64,000 bases of DNA from Ampullaceana balthica (GCA_944989445.1 CALYLW010000134.1:196001-260000), one strand, 5' to 3'; counted from the stretch's first letter, positions 35,681 through 48,502 are shown. Notes: generated from the letters alone by a model not told the origin. Numbers and translations: made by a program.

Positions 35681-35946
35681 AAGCACAAATGTAATTAAAA
35701 TCCTACATTTGAAACAACTAATACTTTTAAAATAATTAATTAAGTATGTCAATATTTCGACACAAGCACATCATATGAAACAAATAATTTAATATAAATG
35801 ATATTAATTTTAACAAAATAAGTCTACATTTATTTCAATACGTATTCATAATCGTTAAGCATGGTTGATTAAAATTTTTGGTGATTAAGAAATTTCGATC
35901 TACTCCAAAAAAGTAGGAAACAAACATTGATAGCACAGAATTATAG

Positions 35947-36369
35947 GTCTTTAATATGGAACAGCAAAAACATAAGCCTGCCAACAAAGCTCAGGCTTAC
36001 AGAGCTCTCGTTAAAACCATTGTCCTTTACGAATGTGAGACCTGGACACTAATGGCAGCCACTGAAAGAAAGCTTTAGGCATTTGAAAACAAATGCATGA
36101 GGAAAATTCTCCAGATCTCCTATTTAGAACATAAGACCAATGAATATGTCTGGGATAGAATAAACTCTATTGCAGGCCATCAAGAAACCATCATAACAAC
36201 AATTAAGAGACGCAAGATGGCATGGTTCGGTCATGTACTGCGACATGATACTCTAACAAAAATTATCCTTCAAGGCACTGTAGAAGGAGGCCGGCGAAGA
36301 GGTCGACAACGGAAAAGCTGGCTGGATAACATAAAGGAATGGATAGGGATGAAATTGCATGAATTATAA
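35947..36369 (+). pseudogene. LINE ORF2 C-terminal fragment
   Basis: One frame runs from about 35947 to 36369 with a single TAG at 36076-36078. It reads VLYECETWTL, then AFENKCMRKILQISYLEHKT, WFGHVLRHD and EGGRRRGRQRKSWLDNIKEW. These are the hallmark post-RT C-terminal motifs of non-LTR retrotransposon ORF2 proteins. Endonuclease and RT domains are absent, as expected of a 5'-truncated copy. The single nonsense mutation suggests moderate age. Confidence 0.85.
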
Positions 36370-36639
36370 TTGGCCGCCGCTCAAAATAGGCATATGTGGA
36401 GATCGTTATCTGTTGATGTGTCCATGCGCTCCCTCCAACGACCACAATGATGATGATAAAATCTAAACTCAAACAATAGATTTGCACTCCTGTATGTTCG
36501 AAAATGTAAAACTACGGTGAACGAAATTTATTATTTCTTTTAAAACTTCCAAAATAAAAATAGATAGAATTAAGTTGATATGTGATACTACAAACAAGAT
36601 TTAGTATAATCAAGTTATTGATGGAAATCAAAGGAACGA
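36370..36639. other. spacer after the LINE fragment
   Basis: It contains the likely short 3' untranslated end of the LINE (including TGATGATGATAA near 36450). Nothing else was recognised. Confidence 0.45.
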
Positions 36640-37800
36640 GGGATATTTTTATAAAGAGATGAAATATGAGTGCTGAGCATCAAACAAATTCGGACTCTTC
36701 TCCAAAATTAGAGGATAGAGACATAAATGAAAGCAAAGCTTCTTAAGCAAAACGATTTCTTAATAGTTTCACTTGAAAATATGACTTTTCATATATTCGA
36801 TTTGATTTTGTGAGTGCGGATGACTCTGGAATCCTAAGACCTCAAAGTGTTACTAGCGGCAATGATTTATCGAATGCAATGGAGTCCTCAAACTCCTCAA
36901 ACTACTAGGCATAAGTTGAGGGCCCAAAAAGTTCTTCGAAAGAAAGTGAGCTGATATAGAAATCTGTCGGAAACTTATCTTTAATTGATAACTCATGAAT
37001 ACGTGTGCATTGCAAACTTCGTAAAGGCAGCAATGATGAGCAATGCGAATTGCCAAGGCTTTAAAAAAATCAATTAATTTTTTTTTAAATCGGTGAAGCG
37101 CCTGTAGTATGGTGCATTAAGGATATGTGTTTGAAAATGTTGGATCAATAGGATCAAACTGCGGCAAAGCAAGTGGCTCAGACACTCTTAAATGACACAA
37201 TAGTTGGACGCATCGACGTTATGGCTTGTAATAGTAATATTGAGGCGAAGCAAATATAAAACTTGAAAGTATTTTTCTTTGTAACTCCATTAATTCACAG
37301 ATATAGCTAATTTGCTTATTCTGATTGTATATGTTGGATATCAATATAGGGATGACTTGATGGAAGAGTATTTCTATTCTTCTTCATAGCAAACTAATAC
37401 ATCGGGCTCTGAGATATTCAAGGCATTTCACGATTACACTGTTGACAAATATCTGATACAATAGCAATATTGTGTGTGTAAAAATGGCGTTGTGACCATG
37501 GCTTGGTAAATATTAGTTTATTGTGTAGCAATTAAAGTCCACAGCAAAACCAGATCCTGCAGCAGACTTTCTTTATATTTTTCCATGTTTTTTTTAACCT
37601 TTTCTCTCCAAAAACATATTTATTGTCAAAACAATAAAATATGTTCATATTTATTTTGTTATATGAAGAGGAGCAAAATTCTTTTTTCAACATTGGTTAG
37701 TTCCGGAAACTGGCTAAATAGATGGTGGTTGAGAATGCATACTCTGAAACTGTGCTATGGTTCTCTGACATTTTGGTCAAGCTAACCGCATGATCAAATG
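36640..37800 (+). pseudogene. SCAND3/FAM200-like hAT transposase, heavily decayed
   Basis: Fragments in different frames resemble the ZBED/SCAND3-type transposase in order. They are an ADDSGILRPQSVTSGNDLSN block in place of the BED finger region (its cysteines lost), and RDDLMEEYFYSSS then TNTSGSEIFKAFHDYTVD at about 37340-37450, equivalent to the catalytic-core approach. Many stops and frameshifts are present. The left terminus may be the hAT end at 35598. Confidence 0.6.
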
Positions 37801-38384
37801 TTAGACTCTACTTGCACAAATATGTGGATGAAACAATGCTGGCAGCGCAAACAGCAGGCAAATTTATCGAGTTTGTTATCAAAATATTGAAAGGCTCTCA
37901 TCTAAATTAAAATCTTTGTGTAGGACACATGTACGACACGGCCGTTTTAGAGCAAGGTAAGCAGGACGTTCGTGAGGGAGAAGGAGATTTGTAAAAAGTA
38001 AGTGTTAAAAAAATTAATGTTTGAATTATAGATTTTAACATTACTCTTTACTTGTGTTTCACGATAATTTGAGCTGCGACCTTGTGTACTGAAACTTTTA
38101 TACAGAGTCAGCAAAACTTTTTCCACCTTAAATAGAGACCAACAAATTTTCAGCAACAAAGAAAATGCTAATATGGCCACCAGTCTCACTCGTAGTATCG
38201 ACCTTCGTTGTTTGCCTCCCTTTATCAATCGCGTGAGACAAACACTTTGGCTATTTCGGGACATAATCAGGAACATTGCACCGTACCTCTAACCCTAACC
38301 AGACATCCTTATTTTTTGCCTAAAAAGAGTTGGTTCAAAATACTTCCAGAGATCTCCACTTCTCATAAATTCTGCAATAAAACA
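37801..38384. other. unassigned
   Basis: No recognisable features. Confidence 0.45.
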
Positions 38385-38898
38385 AACCCGTAAAAACAAA
38401 GTTTTTGACTATAAATCCCTTATATATGAGACATAACTAACAGTATTGATTATTTTCAAACATATACAGACTGAATCTGTCTTAACTCAAGTTTGCTTCA
38501 TAACCCTAGGGGGGGGGTGAGAGGGGAAAAGTCTGGTCACCGATTCGCTTGACCGAGCTCAGCGTGACACGTAAAATGTAAACAAAAGCGCCGCGGTGCT
38601 TCGATGGGCCGCCTCGACGCGTCTACTCAAACTTTCACGTGGAAAAAAAACAATAACAAACAGTGAATTTGAATTACATACCTCATATAAGGATAAACTA
38701 AAAATGCATTAATTTAATTACGGTACGATCGATCGATCTGAAATTTTGATACGATGCATTGTTAGGTGAGTCGGGTCCGTGTGCGAAATTTCAGCTCGAT
38801 CGGATCACTGGAAGTGGGTCATTTTCGACTTTTCTTTTTCCGCCCGCCCGCCCAAGACAGAGATGATGAGACGGCCGCGAAGTTAATATAAGGGATTT
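38385..38898 (+). mobile_element. HINE/pearl-like element, B-type copy 2
   Basis: It starts AACCCGTAAAAACAAAG and ends GTTAATATAAGGGATTT. Subterminal AAATCCCTTATAT and ATATAAGGGATTT are exact inverted repeats of 13 bases. CCCGCCCGCCCAAGACAGAG near the right end replaces the microsatellite. Confidence 0.8.
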
Positions 38899-39179
38899 TT
38901 TAAAAAAATGTGTTTTTATATTTATTAGCACCGAAGTTTTCTATTTTTAAGATAATATGTGGGAATATTTTTCATAGACATTGCTCTGTCATAATGGAAA
39001 TGTCGCAACGACATATTTATATGATATATCCACGGGCATCTACATACATTTTAAAGTAGAATGGTCGACGACAAACTCCGTACTACAAACTTTTGAACAA
39101 AATGCATCTATAACTTTAGAATAAAGAGCGCAGGCCTATGTATCCATTCTGATTATTAATTATTATTCTACAAGCACGA

Positions 39180-39320
39180 ACTGGATATAAAAAAAATATT
39201 TTAAAAATCTTTTTTTAAAAAGCACACGTTTTTATTTACATATAGAAAGTGCACTAAAAAGAAGAAAATAAAAAATTTCAATCCGTGAATCTATCGACTG
39301 CACATAAAAGCGTGGGGCGC
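39180..39320. repeat. single arm of the fold-back repeat
   Basis: AAAAATCTTTTTTTAAAAAG, then AGTGCACTAAAAAGAAGAAA, match the arms at 8935-9290 and 59253-59360. Here there is one arm only. Confidence 0.6.
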
Positions 39321-39322
39321 AT

Positions 39323-39452
39323 TATATTAAACATGATTTACGACACAACTGCAATTTTGTATTTTTGGATGGTCTTGCGCTGCGTATTATAATGAACATT
39401 CGTTTAGTTAAGTCTCGTACATAAAGGATTTATAGTCAAAAACTTGGTTTTT
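39323..39452 (-). mobile_element. HINE A-type fragment (5' end), copy 5
   Basis: The reverse complement of the first ~130 bases of the A-type element, ending at GACTATAAATCC and the AAAAACC start. The 3' part is missing. Confidence 0.7.
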
Positions 39453-39639
39453 AAGTGTTTTTTTAATTTTTCATTTAAATATGTATTTAGGGTAAGTCTG
39501 CACTCTAATATGGTAACACGCGTGAAGTCATTGAAAACGTAATTAAATTAATGGTAAACAATCAAATATTTAGTGGAACTTTTATTTAAAGTTGCCCGTT
39601 TTTGATGTGACGTCACATTTCTTAAACACTCATTCCTTT

Positions 39640-40743
39640 AATTTGGTTGGGAAAAGAGCAGCATGTTGTCCTGCTGCGGTCAGATTTGTTTGTCTTCTGC
39701 AAAATCTTTATACCCGGCTTGTTGCATCTACTCATCGTTGACAGGTACTTCAAAAACATATGAAATTGATACATGCTAACAAAGCCTTGTCTGGACACAA
39801 GATGGTCAGCCTGACATACTGACATGATGCTGCAAGGACTATTAATAAGTCATGCCATGAGAATATTGCAGCACTGTAAGAATTAGCAACAAATGAAAAT
39901 CAGCCACGTGACTTTCGACTTGAAGGATTTCTAAAGGAAATTGAACAACTGGAAGTCGCTATTTTACTTGAAATTTGGGAAACAATTTTAGAAAGGAAGT
40001 ATCTCATTAAGTTTGTTAAAAGATAGCATTGTTAATTTGATTCCTATGAAACCAAAGGAAAGGAAAAGTCCGTGGTAAAAACAGTGTAAACAATCTTCAA
40101 TACTATCAAACAAAAAAGAAAGCGTCAGTTTGATGAAGGGACATCAACAAAACAGTACTCTTCTCGAGACAAAAATTCAAGATTGAGGTATTTCTGGTCA
40201 TCATTGACAAACTTTCTTAAGCCCTACAACATCGGTTAGGCGCATATAAAGACATCCATGAGAAATTTGGCTTTCTTACAGACTTAACTGAGCTCAGCAA
40301 TTTCGCCACCCAATGGGCAGCAGCCAAGTTAATGGAAGAACATCCAAGTGATATCGAAGACTGCAAACCTTCAGAATTAGTCCAATTTTCAGAACTCTTA
40401 AAAAAGTTATTGTCCAGCCCCAGACTCAGGCTAAGGAAAAGGAAGTAGCACAAAGCGAAACTCAAAAAACGTGCACAGAGCTAAAAATTTTGATGATTTT
40501 GAATGAGCTATATTTCACACAGTCCTTTACAAATGTACACATCGCACTTCACATCTATCTTTCAATGATGACATCAAACTCCAGCTGAGAGCGATCCTTT
40601 TCAAAGTTGAAAAGAATATATAATGAGTTTGAATTTGCATGGGAAAAAAAGACTGAATATGCTCTCTCTTCTCTAATGAGCATTGAAAAGGAACTTGTAA
40701 GCTTACTCAGCTTTATTGACTTGATTGAAAACTTCGCCATTTG
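39640..40743 (+). pseudogene. ZMYM1-like hAT transposase, broken
   Basis: Pieces in order on the + strand: FNLVGKRAACC and LLQNLYTRLVASTHR (39640-39740), matching the LVG..A...FF..Q.LY...STHRW region of ZMYM1-type transposases; EGFLKEIEQLEVAILLEIWE (39925-39990); LGAYKDIHEKFGFLTDLTEL (40235-40300); and a C-terminal block with ERSFSKLKRI, then LMSIEKELVSLL (40585-40710). The conserved ERSFSKLK is preceded by a stop. At least five stops or frameshifts separate the pieces. Confidence 0.75.
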
Positions 40744-41127
40744 AAAAATTCGCAAACGAAAGTTGTAGGTTGAAATAATAATCATAATTATTTTTCAATA
40801 ATTTTTGTTATTTCAATTAGAGAAAACAATTCGTTACCTCATGAAAAAAAATATCTTAAAATACGGAATAACGCGTAATATTATTCTTTATGGGGGCGCG
40901 TTCGTAACCACGAAACAGCGTAAGTCGGGATGGGACTGTCGTAACCGGAGGACTACCTGTATATAAACATGCACATCTATGCTTTCACGCCTTTAATAAA
41001 TATATATATATAACAAAATATTAACTCAAAGACATTGAAATCATAATTTTCCTCAAGAAAAACATCAACAAAGAAAACCCATCTTTTGGTGTGTGTTTTG
41101 GGGGGGGGTTCATTTTCCAAGCAGCTG
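40744..41127. other. unassigned
   Basis: AT-rich, with a short (TA)n at about 41000 and a G-run at 41100. No element ends recognised. Confidence 0.45.
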
Positions 41128-41348
41128 AGCCTTAAACTAATTTTTATATAGCTCATAATACTCATAAGAAAAAATCCCCATTATGGGCCCCCGGCGCCCA
41201 ATGAGTGTTACATTTTTTTTTAAAAGTAGCCTATTTTCATCCCGGGAGCGTACTCAAAAGTCTCCAAAATTTTCATGGCGATCGGATGAATGGTTTAGTC
41301 AGCTATAACAGACATGCATACATACTTTGCTTTATATATATATATAGA
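41128..41348 (-). mobile_element. Helitron 5' fragment
   Basis: Read on the - strand it begins TCTATATATATATATAAAGC after an A. It follows the 31384 Helitron through CATTCATCCGATCGCCATGA and GTACGCTCCCGGGATGA, then loses similarity near 41130. The 3' end is missing. Confidence 0.8.
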
Positions 41349-41734
41349 TAACTTGCTTCGTATTACACACTGTAACTTCATGTAACAAATGGTGGACAAA
41401 AATATTTGGCGAGTCCATATTTAGCACAAAACATCGTCATTTGAGGGTCAATGACTTGAGCAGCAAGTATAAAGCAGAATGCCTTTATTTGACCTAGACC
41501 AAAGGAGTAAGTTATAGTGATAAGTACTCACCCCCTTTCCCAAAAAACAATAATAAATAATAGTAATAAATGGAGATCAGAATGTATATATGAAGAAAAC
41601 GTTTTTAAATTGTAAAACTAAATCACGATTCAAACCAGAAACTTAAACAGTTCATTGTGACCCAGAGCCCACTTCAGAAGGCGCTGAACTATCCAGGCAA
41701 CCTGGAAAGCACGCTAAAAGCCATTCGTGAGCTG
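41349..41734. other. unassigned
   Basis: No recognisable feature. The sequence at 41660-41734 may belong to the LINE fragment that follows. Confidence 0.4.
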
Positions 41735-41965
41735 GACGACATTAATGCTCACTCCACTCAAAAGTCCCATTTCGACTTAGATCGTCTGACCATAGGATGG
41801 GATGTCCCAATCCTTGGTTGTTGGAAAATTTGATTAGACATGTAGGCTCTTGAGACTGAAAAACATAAGACCAATACCAAAGTCGTCCACTCTGAAGATA
41901 TCCTTTAGCATTGCTAAAAACAAGCTGAAATATGATGGAGCCAGGAGACAACCTCTATCAACATC
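41735..41965 (-). pseudogene. LINE reverse-transcriptase fragment
   Basis: On the - strand: RGCLLAPSYFSL, AMLKDIFRVDDFGIGL and SLKSLHV. They correspond to the QGCVLAPTLFS...AMLxDAF...GI...LFNLRRL region of non-LTR reverse transcriptases, just before the catalytic YxDD, which has not survived. Two frames are needed to read it. Confidence 0.65.
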
Positions 41966-42433
41966 ATTTGTTATAAGAATTTTTTAAAAACAATTTCACA
42001 TTTTACAGAACCCAATCTTACACACATATATATAATGCTAGATATAACGACTACTTGAGTTACTTTTTTTCTTTTAAAAGACACAAACAATCCGAAAAAA
42101 TGCCACTCGTGTCCCACTCACACCCTTAACTGAAATTATAAGAGAGAGTTTATGTTTGGTTAAATGTTGTCTGTAAATGAATTTAAAACAAAGTTAAAGT
42201 TAAATAGGCAGATGGTCACTTGCTTTATTTTCAAATTCCTGATCGCAAAAGAAAACTACCCGGTATATAAAATGATGCTTGCTAGGCGAAAGTCGAATAT
42301 AACAAAAACTAACAAAAACTTCGCGAGTTAGACATTTAGTTCATGTCGATTCGTCTGTTTTTGGAAATCAACATGTTTACAAGCACAATTTCAAAAACCC
42401 ATTTTTATAAAAGCACGGTAATTTTAATAAAAC
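41966..42433. other. unassigned
   Basis: No recognisable features. Confidence 0.45.
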
Positions 42434-42939
42434 AACCCCGTAAAAACAAAGTTTTTGACTATAAATCCCTTATATATGAGGCATAACTAAAAGTATTGAT
42501 TATGTGCAAACGCGACAAACATTTACAGACTGAACCCGAAATTATCTCCCCTAAGTTTTATACTGGGGGAAGGGGGGACGTGGTGTGGACATGGACGGGT
42601 GGCGTCAACGCGTTAAGTCAACTCCAGGTGGTTTACCTGGTTTAAACACGAGACGTGTTCATCGGTGGCTGGCCTGAAGTCAAGTGACCCGTAAAATGTA
42701 AACGATGGTGACCGCTAAATAAAGTTTATATAGATAAACTAAAAATGCATTAATCTAATTACGGTACATTCGATCGATCTGAAATTTTTATACGATGCAT
42801 TGTTAGGTGAAACGGGTCCGTGTGCCAAATTTCAGCTCGATTGCTTCACGGGAAGTGGGTCATTTTTTACTTTTGTTTTTCCGCGGGCCCAAGACAGACA
42901 GAGAGACAGAGGCGGCGGTGAAGTTAATATAAGGGATTT
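42434..42939 (+). mobile_element. HINE/pearl-like element, B-type copy 3
   Basis: AACCCCGTAAAAACAAAG start, GTTAATATAAGGGATTT end, exact 13-base subterminal inverted pair, and an (ACAG)n-like tract (AGACAGACAGAGAGACAGAG) before the right end. Copy 4 follows 8 bases later in the same direction. Confidence 0.85.
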
Positions 42940-42947
42940 AAAAAACA

Positions 42948-43463
42948 AACCCGTAAAAACAAAGTTTTTGACTATAAATCCCTTATATATGAGACATAAC
43001 TAACAGTATTGATTATTTTCAAACGACAAAAACATTTACAGACTGAATCTGTCTTAACTCAACTTTGCTTCATAACCCTGGGGGGGGGGTCTGGTCACCG
43101 ATCGCTTGACCGAGCTCAGCGTGACACGTAAAATGTAAACAAAAGCACGCCGGTACTTCGATGGGTCGACGTCAAAGCGTCAACTCAAACTCTCACGTGG
43201 ATAAAAAAAACAATAACAAACTGTGAATTTGATTTACATACGTTATATAAGGATAAACTAAAAATGCATTTATTTATTTATGGTACGTTCGATCGATCTG
43301 AAATTTTGATACGATGCATTGTTAGGTGAGATGGGTCAGTGTGCCAAATTTCAGCTCGATCGGATCACGGGAAGACGGCCATTTTTTGACTTTTGTTTTT
43401 CCGCCCGCCCAAGACAGACAGACAGAGAGACAGAGACGCCGGTGAAGTTAATATAAGGGATTT
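42948..43463 (+). mobile_element. HINE/pearl-like element, B-type copy 4
   Basis: Head-to-tail with copy 3 and closer in its middle part to copy 2 (both share GCTTCATAACCCT and GAGCTCAGCGTGACACG). So copies 3 and 4 are different subfamily members, not a fresh tandem duplication of one sequence. Confidence 0.85.
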
Positions 43464-43858
43464 AAAAATATGTTAGTAAACGTATTTTTCTTTTTAAACT
43501 CTCACCATGCTGATATCCGAATGAAGAAAATAAAACTCTACAAAATCCTAAGTATTATAAAAGTAGTTTTATATTTGGAGTAATGGGATAATCTGTACAA
43601 TAAAGAGCACGCATTTCCAACCCATGGGAGGTAATCTTTAAGCTGTGTCTTTAAAGGGCATTATGCTCTTCATCGCAACGTTGCCAGAGTAAAATAGAAA
43701 CAAAAAGAAGTCCTACGGAGAGGGGTTCTTTGAATCATCGATTGCGCATAAAGTGTGAAACAGTTTGCCTCAGTCTTTGAGGGGAATAAAGACAGTATAG
43801 AATCATTAAAGAGAAATCGAAAAACTATCAGAATCGTAAAAAGAAAAAAAAAGAACAA
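43464..43858. other. unassigned
   Basis: No recognisable features. Confidence 0.45.
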
Positions 43859-45544
43859 GGGGCCGTCCATAAATGACGTCACGCACCTAGGGGGGGAGGG
43901 GGTCACACTTTTGTGACGATGCGTGACGAGGGGGAGCTAGGGGGGTTGAAGAAATGTGATGTCACATCAAAAGGGTAAATTTAAATAAAACTTCCACTGA
44001 AATATTTGGTCGCTTACTATTTAATTAATGACTTTTAAAATAAAAATATTTTTTTTTAAAATCAGTGCTTCTCAATGTGCAGGTCGGTAGGCCATCAGAC
44101 GCTGGTTGGCGTAAGCTATCAAGACACGAAAATTAAATCTAATTATAATCCTTAAGTTTGAGAATCTACAAGATAACATATGAAATTGTTATACTGCGTC
44201 GTTTGATGTTGACATCAAAGCATTTGTGATGTAACCGCAGCTCCCTTTGGTTCTCTCATGGCAGGAGTCGTCGATTTTTTGGCAAAAATATAAAAGTTTA
44301 TGAGTGCGTTACACCAACCCCCAGACTCTAGGTCCTGCTCACATGACTCGGGGATTTGGGCGAGCATCGTTAGCAAATGCTACTGGTGAGTTTTGCAAGT
44401 ATGACAAGTGTCTAAAAATGATCTGAATAGGATTATGTGTAGATATTTTCAGTCAAAACGACACGGAATATCCTTTTTCTTTAAAAGGAGGCGAGGAAAT
44501 CTATTTGATAAAATTAAAAACGTTTTAAGTTTGATATACATTAATTGTTCGATTGGTTTTTGGTAAAACGCCCCTGGCCATTCTAGTCTTCTAGAATCTA
44601 GATATAATGATAAATGAGCCCATTTAAAATTAGTCAACTATTCATTAGCTTTATTGAATGCATCAAATTCTTGACATCGCAATTCGAGAGGAGCACAAAA
44701 CAACTTTTCTTCTTAGCTCAGTTTTTAAGGCATTAATTTTAAATATCACAGAAAGGATACTTGATACAAACAAGTCATGTGGATCAAGATTATTGTCACT
44801 CGTGTCAATTTAAATGAAAGTAGGGTAGATTTAGGTGTCTTCGTATAGTACGTAGGTAAGAAATCTAAATAGTTGTCAAATTTTTAAAAAATGCATTTTC
44901 TGGAAGGAACCGGTTCAATAATGGGCATATGTTCCAAGCGTACACGTACACATGACGTATTTTAATATATCTAGTGCATTGTAGTGGATGTTATATGTCC
45001 CAAATGAGTCTGTATTACCCCCAAGAATTCCCTTTTTGACCCCAGATGATGTTATTTACCTCTGTTCGCCTACCTCTTTCTTACGGGATGCCCGTCGGTC
45101 AATTGAGGGATTTTGTAAAGATAAATTTTTAAAATGTCATTGTTAAATAATATTTTTCTAAACAAAGACGTTAACCGTGATGATTAATAGTGAATGTTTA
45201 ATTTGTATGCATTAAAATAAAATATAATCTAAGGATGTTAACACAGTTCGTTTTCTGAAGGCCGGTTAAACGTTTTTAAAAAATGCTTCACGCGGGTTAC
45301 AATATTATGCTGTAGATCTCCACTAAATAAATAATAAATACTTAAATGACAATAAAAGTGATTTGAAACATACTTATTTTCAAATAGAAAATAAAGTGTG
45401 TTTTTTTGGGGGGGTGGGGGGGGTCAAAGATTTGTGACGTATTTTAGAGGGGGGGGTCTAAGTTTTTGTGACGACGCGTGACGAGGGGGGGGGGAAGGGT
45501 AAAAAATCGGCAAAAATCGCGTGACGTCATTTATGGACGGCCCC
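43859..45544. mobile_element. GGGGCCGTCC-family MITE, copy 3 (TSD CAA), with large insert
   Basis: The best-preserved termini of the family: GGGGCCGTCCATAAATGACG at the left and CGTCATTTATGGACGGCCCC at the right, with CAA on both flanks (43856-43858, 45545-45547). Family sequence covers about 43859-44040 and 45285-45544. The 1.25 kb between is foreign. It begins near a hAT-like CAGTGCTTCTCAATGTGCAG and has no readable gene. Confidence 0.88.
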
Positions 45545-46679
45545 CAACTAAAATTGTTGACCCGGGGTTAGCTGCACCTTTTAAATCTCTTGGAAAATCT
45601 ATAATTTCCTGAAAATTGTGCGGAATCCTTATGAGAGAACCCACAGTGCAATCCTAATCCCCAACAAATTCAAATATAAAATGGTTCACAATGATAGTCC
45701 CAGCTCTGTCATTCCTAATAAGTATTAGGGAAAAAGTGAGTCACTATAGAACTGAATGGAATTAATTGATGGCAAATAATTTGGGCATAACAAATTTGTT
45801 ATCTGTCATCAACAAGTTCTGGAGTTATAATCTATAATTAAAACGGGATGAAAATTCCAGCTAAGATAATTTCCAACATTTTGCATCAATTTAGCTTAGC
45901 TGGTTCTCTGCCAGCACAGTCGACTTCTTCCATTTTTAATCATGTGTGTTTCTGGCTCATGTTTGGCAATGAAAACACGCCACAAAACATTCCCTCTAAA
46001 TTGAATGACAAATTGCCTGCGGATGAACACAATGGTGAACGTTTGGTTTGTACAACGTTTCCTTCCGCGCAGGGGACGATATTAAATGAATCTGAATGGA
46101 ATAACAAACAGAGGAAATCATTCCCAGCCATGCATTTCGTAACAAACGGCAAGCTAAAGGCCATTACTGCTTTCATCGATAACAGATTGTACTAGACAGG
46201 AATTCTACGATGCTGGACCAAGGCATTAATCGATACAATTCTTGTTCTATAGAGTTTTTACAGCACATACTATTTTTGTCTATGATCTGATAGCGCCATT
46301 CTTAAACGGAGATGCTCATACAAAAAGTGTACAATATTTTGGTATATTCTCTATACCATATATTTAAAATGTAAAAACTTGAAAACGGTTTGGATATCTC
46401 AATTCTATAATAAAATCATTACATTTTAGTAATCATTAAGAAACAATAGCTGTTTACAAACACGTTGGTCTGAAAATTATAACAGTGTGTCTAAGACTTT
46501 GGCTTTTTTTTTCATAAAAAACAAACAAACACAAACGCACACGACTGCGCGCGCGCACACACACACAGCTATCTAAACTTCTATTAAAACAATTTTTTTA
46601 CATTTAAATGTCATAAGACAGAAAAAAAAGTATATACAGCGCGATCGCTGAAAGCTAGTCCCCAACTCTTTCGAAAAAA
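45545..46679. other. unassigned, with one 115-codon ORF
   Basis: An ORF at 45848-46195 (+) encodes 115 residues with no motif I recognise. It has no splice context or paralogue in the window, so I do not call it a gene. A (CA)n/(CG)n tract lies at 46540-46568. Confidence 0.4.
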
Positions 46680-47010
46680 AACCGACAACTCCTGGCAGGC
46701 AATGTCCAAGTCCGAGAAGTTAGGTGTAAGGTGCAAGTCACATATGATTACAGTCGCTGGAAGGATCTTAGGCAGAGCATTTAGATGCATTGCCGATGGT
46801 GAAAACCACAGGTCATTTTTAGTGGGAGGCATTTTCGACTTTATGTCCTGGATGCCCAGGCAGCCGCTTCAGAAGGGACCGTTTCGGAGGGATTCCTCAG
46901 CTGTTAAGTCCCTTAAGGGGCAGGACGGCTGAGGAGGTGTTCCGGGAAGACCCATGAAGAGCACTGTGCTCGGGGCTGCTGATTTTCTTTCACATGTAGG
47001 ATATTTAGTC
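46680..47010. repeat. GC-rich dispersed repeat, second copy
   Basis: The reverse complement of the two outer parts of the element at 18454-19154: CCGACAACTCCTGGCAGGCA at the start, ATGATTACAGTCGCTGGAAG, GTCCTGGATGCCCAGGCAGC, then AAGACCCATGAAGAGCAC. The middle third of the other copy is missing. Limits are approximate. Confidence 0.75.
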
Positions 47011-47041
47011 CCCCACTCCCTTTTCCCCCCTTCTCATTTTT

Positions 47042-47481
47042 AACCCCCTTATATTAACTTTGAAATCTTGTCGTCATCTCTCTCTCTGTCTGTCTGTCGT
47101 TCGCGGGCGGGCGAAAAAACTAAATTCAAAAATGACACCCACTTCCCGTGATGCCATCGAGCTGAAATTTTGCACATAGACTCGTATCACCTAACAATGC
47201 ATCGTATCAAAATTTCAGATCGATCGAACGTACCGTAATTAACTGAATGCATTTTAGTTTATCTCTATGTAACTATATGTAGCGGCGCGCTTTTGGTTAC
47301 ATTTTACGTGTCACGCTGACTTCAGACCAGCGAGCGGTGACCATACCTCCCGGTTTTACAGCAAAGGGGAGTTAAGGCAGTTGCAGTCTGTAAATTAAGT
47401 CGCGTTTGAACATGATCAATACTTTTAGTTATGTCTCATATATAATGGATTTATAGTCAAAAACTTTGTTTTTACGGGGTT
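47042..47481 (-). mobile_element. HINE/pearl-like element, B-type copy 5
   Basis: In reverse orientation: AACCCCGTAAAAACAAAG at the right end, GTTAATATAAGGG at the left, with a (GACA)n tract next to it (47080-47100). Confidence 0.8.
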
Positions 47482-48502
47482 GTTTAATTCGTTTTTACTT
47501 ATAAAAGCCATAACTAAACAAAGAAATTAGCTTGGTTATTTGACCATGCAAACAGACAGAGGGACCGCATAAACTGATTATATAGACATGTACTATTATC
47601 CCCCAAACATTTATTGGACAGTAATCGAGACAGTCCATTTTTCTTGATAAAGTATAAATTAACTGTCGGATACAATTTATAATGATGTGTTTTGTACAAA
47701 ATTAAGTAAGATAACAAAGCGAACTTTTCATAAATTATTGTTTGTGATATCAAATAAATAATCAAAACATTTCACCATTTACACTATGGCAAAACTGTGA
47801 CTGTGACAGGTCTTCAAATTGATTAGAGAAGCACTACGTGAATGGCCCTTAATTCACGTGCATGTTTTAAAGTCAAATTGATTTACAACCAGAGGCGTTA
47901 CTAACGTTGGTTTTACCCTGTGCACCTTACCAGTTCATCTGACAACATATTCTTATCGGAAAGCTTAAGCTGTTTCATGTTAGATTTCAAATACTTCATC
48001 AGTTTTAAATTCTAAAGCTCCTCTCTTACAAAGGCCCAATCAGGTCGTGATAATTTATTGTAGATTCGATGTTACTAATTCAAGTGCCATCGGGATTATG
48101 AATTTCAAGACATCTACTTTTATCCAGTCTTTAGCCTCATCGCAATTAATAAATGTCATTTGGTATTTGAATTAAAAGTTTAAGATCAGGGCAAATCAAC
48201 AACAAGTTGTCAGGTTGGACATGAACATTAGTAACTACGGGTACCCGTTGCCCGCGAGATTACCCGGGTAGTAAACTTCCGCCCGGGTACCCGTGAAAAT
48301 GTGGCTTCAATGTCTATATTAACCAATTATTGGGTTTACGATTGTCGATGTTGTTTATCTACCCCTCCTCCTCCCTCCATTCGATTGTGTTTCGTGTGCT
48401 CATTACAGCGTGTGAGTTGCCCAAAAACTGATTTTAATAATACACCAAAATGTGTACGTTTTAAAAGTCAATAAATTAGTTACTAACATGTAATATGGAT
48501 AA
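47482..48502. other. unassigned
   Basis: It contains a fragment of the AGAGGCGTCA family at about 47889 (CCAGAGGCGTTACTAACG) and an inverted pair ACGGGTACCCG (about 48237 and 48283). No gene. Confidence 0.45.

Noticed and set aside
45848..46195. 115-codon ORF as a possible gene
   Set aside because: No recognisable domain, no splice signals used, no paralogue, and the antisense frame is also open. The length is within chance for this window.
48237..48295. Inverted ACGGGTACCCG pair as a regulatory operator
   Set aside because: It is more likely a decayed transposon end of the G+C-rich hAT type; nothing links it to a gene.
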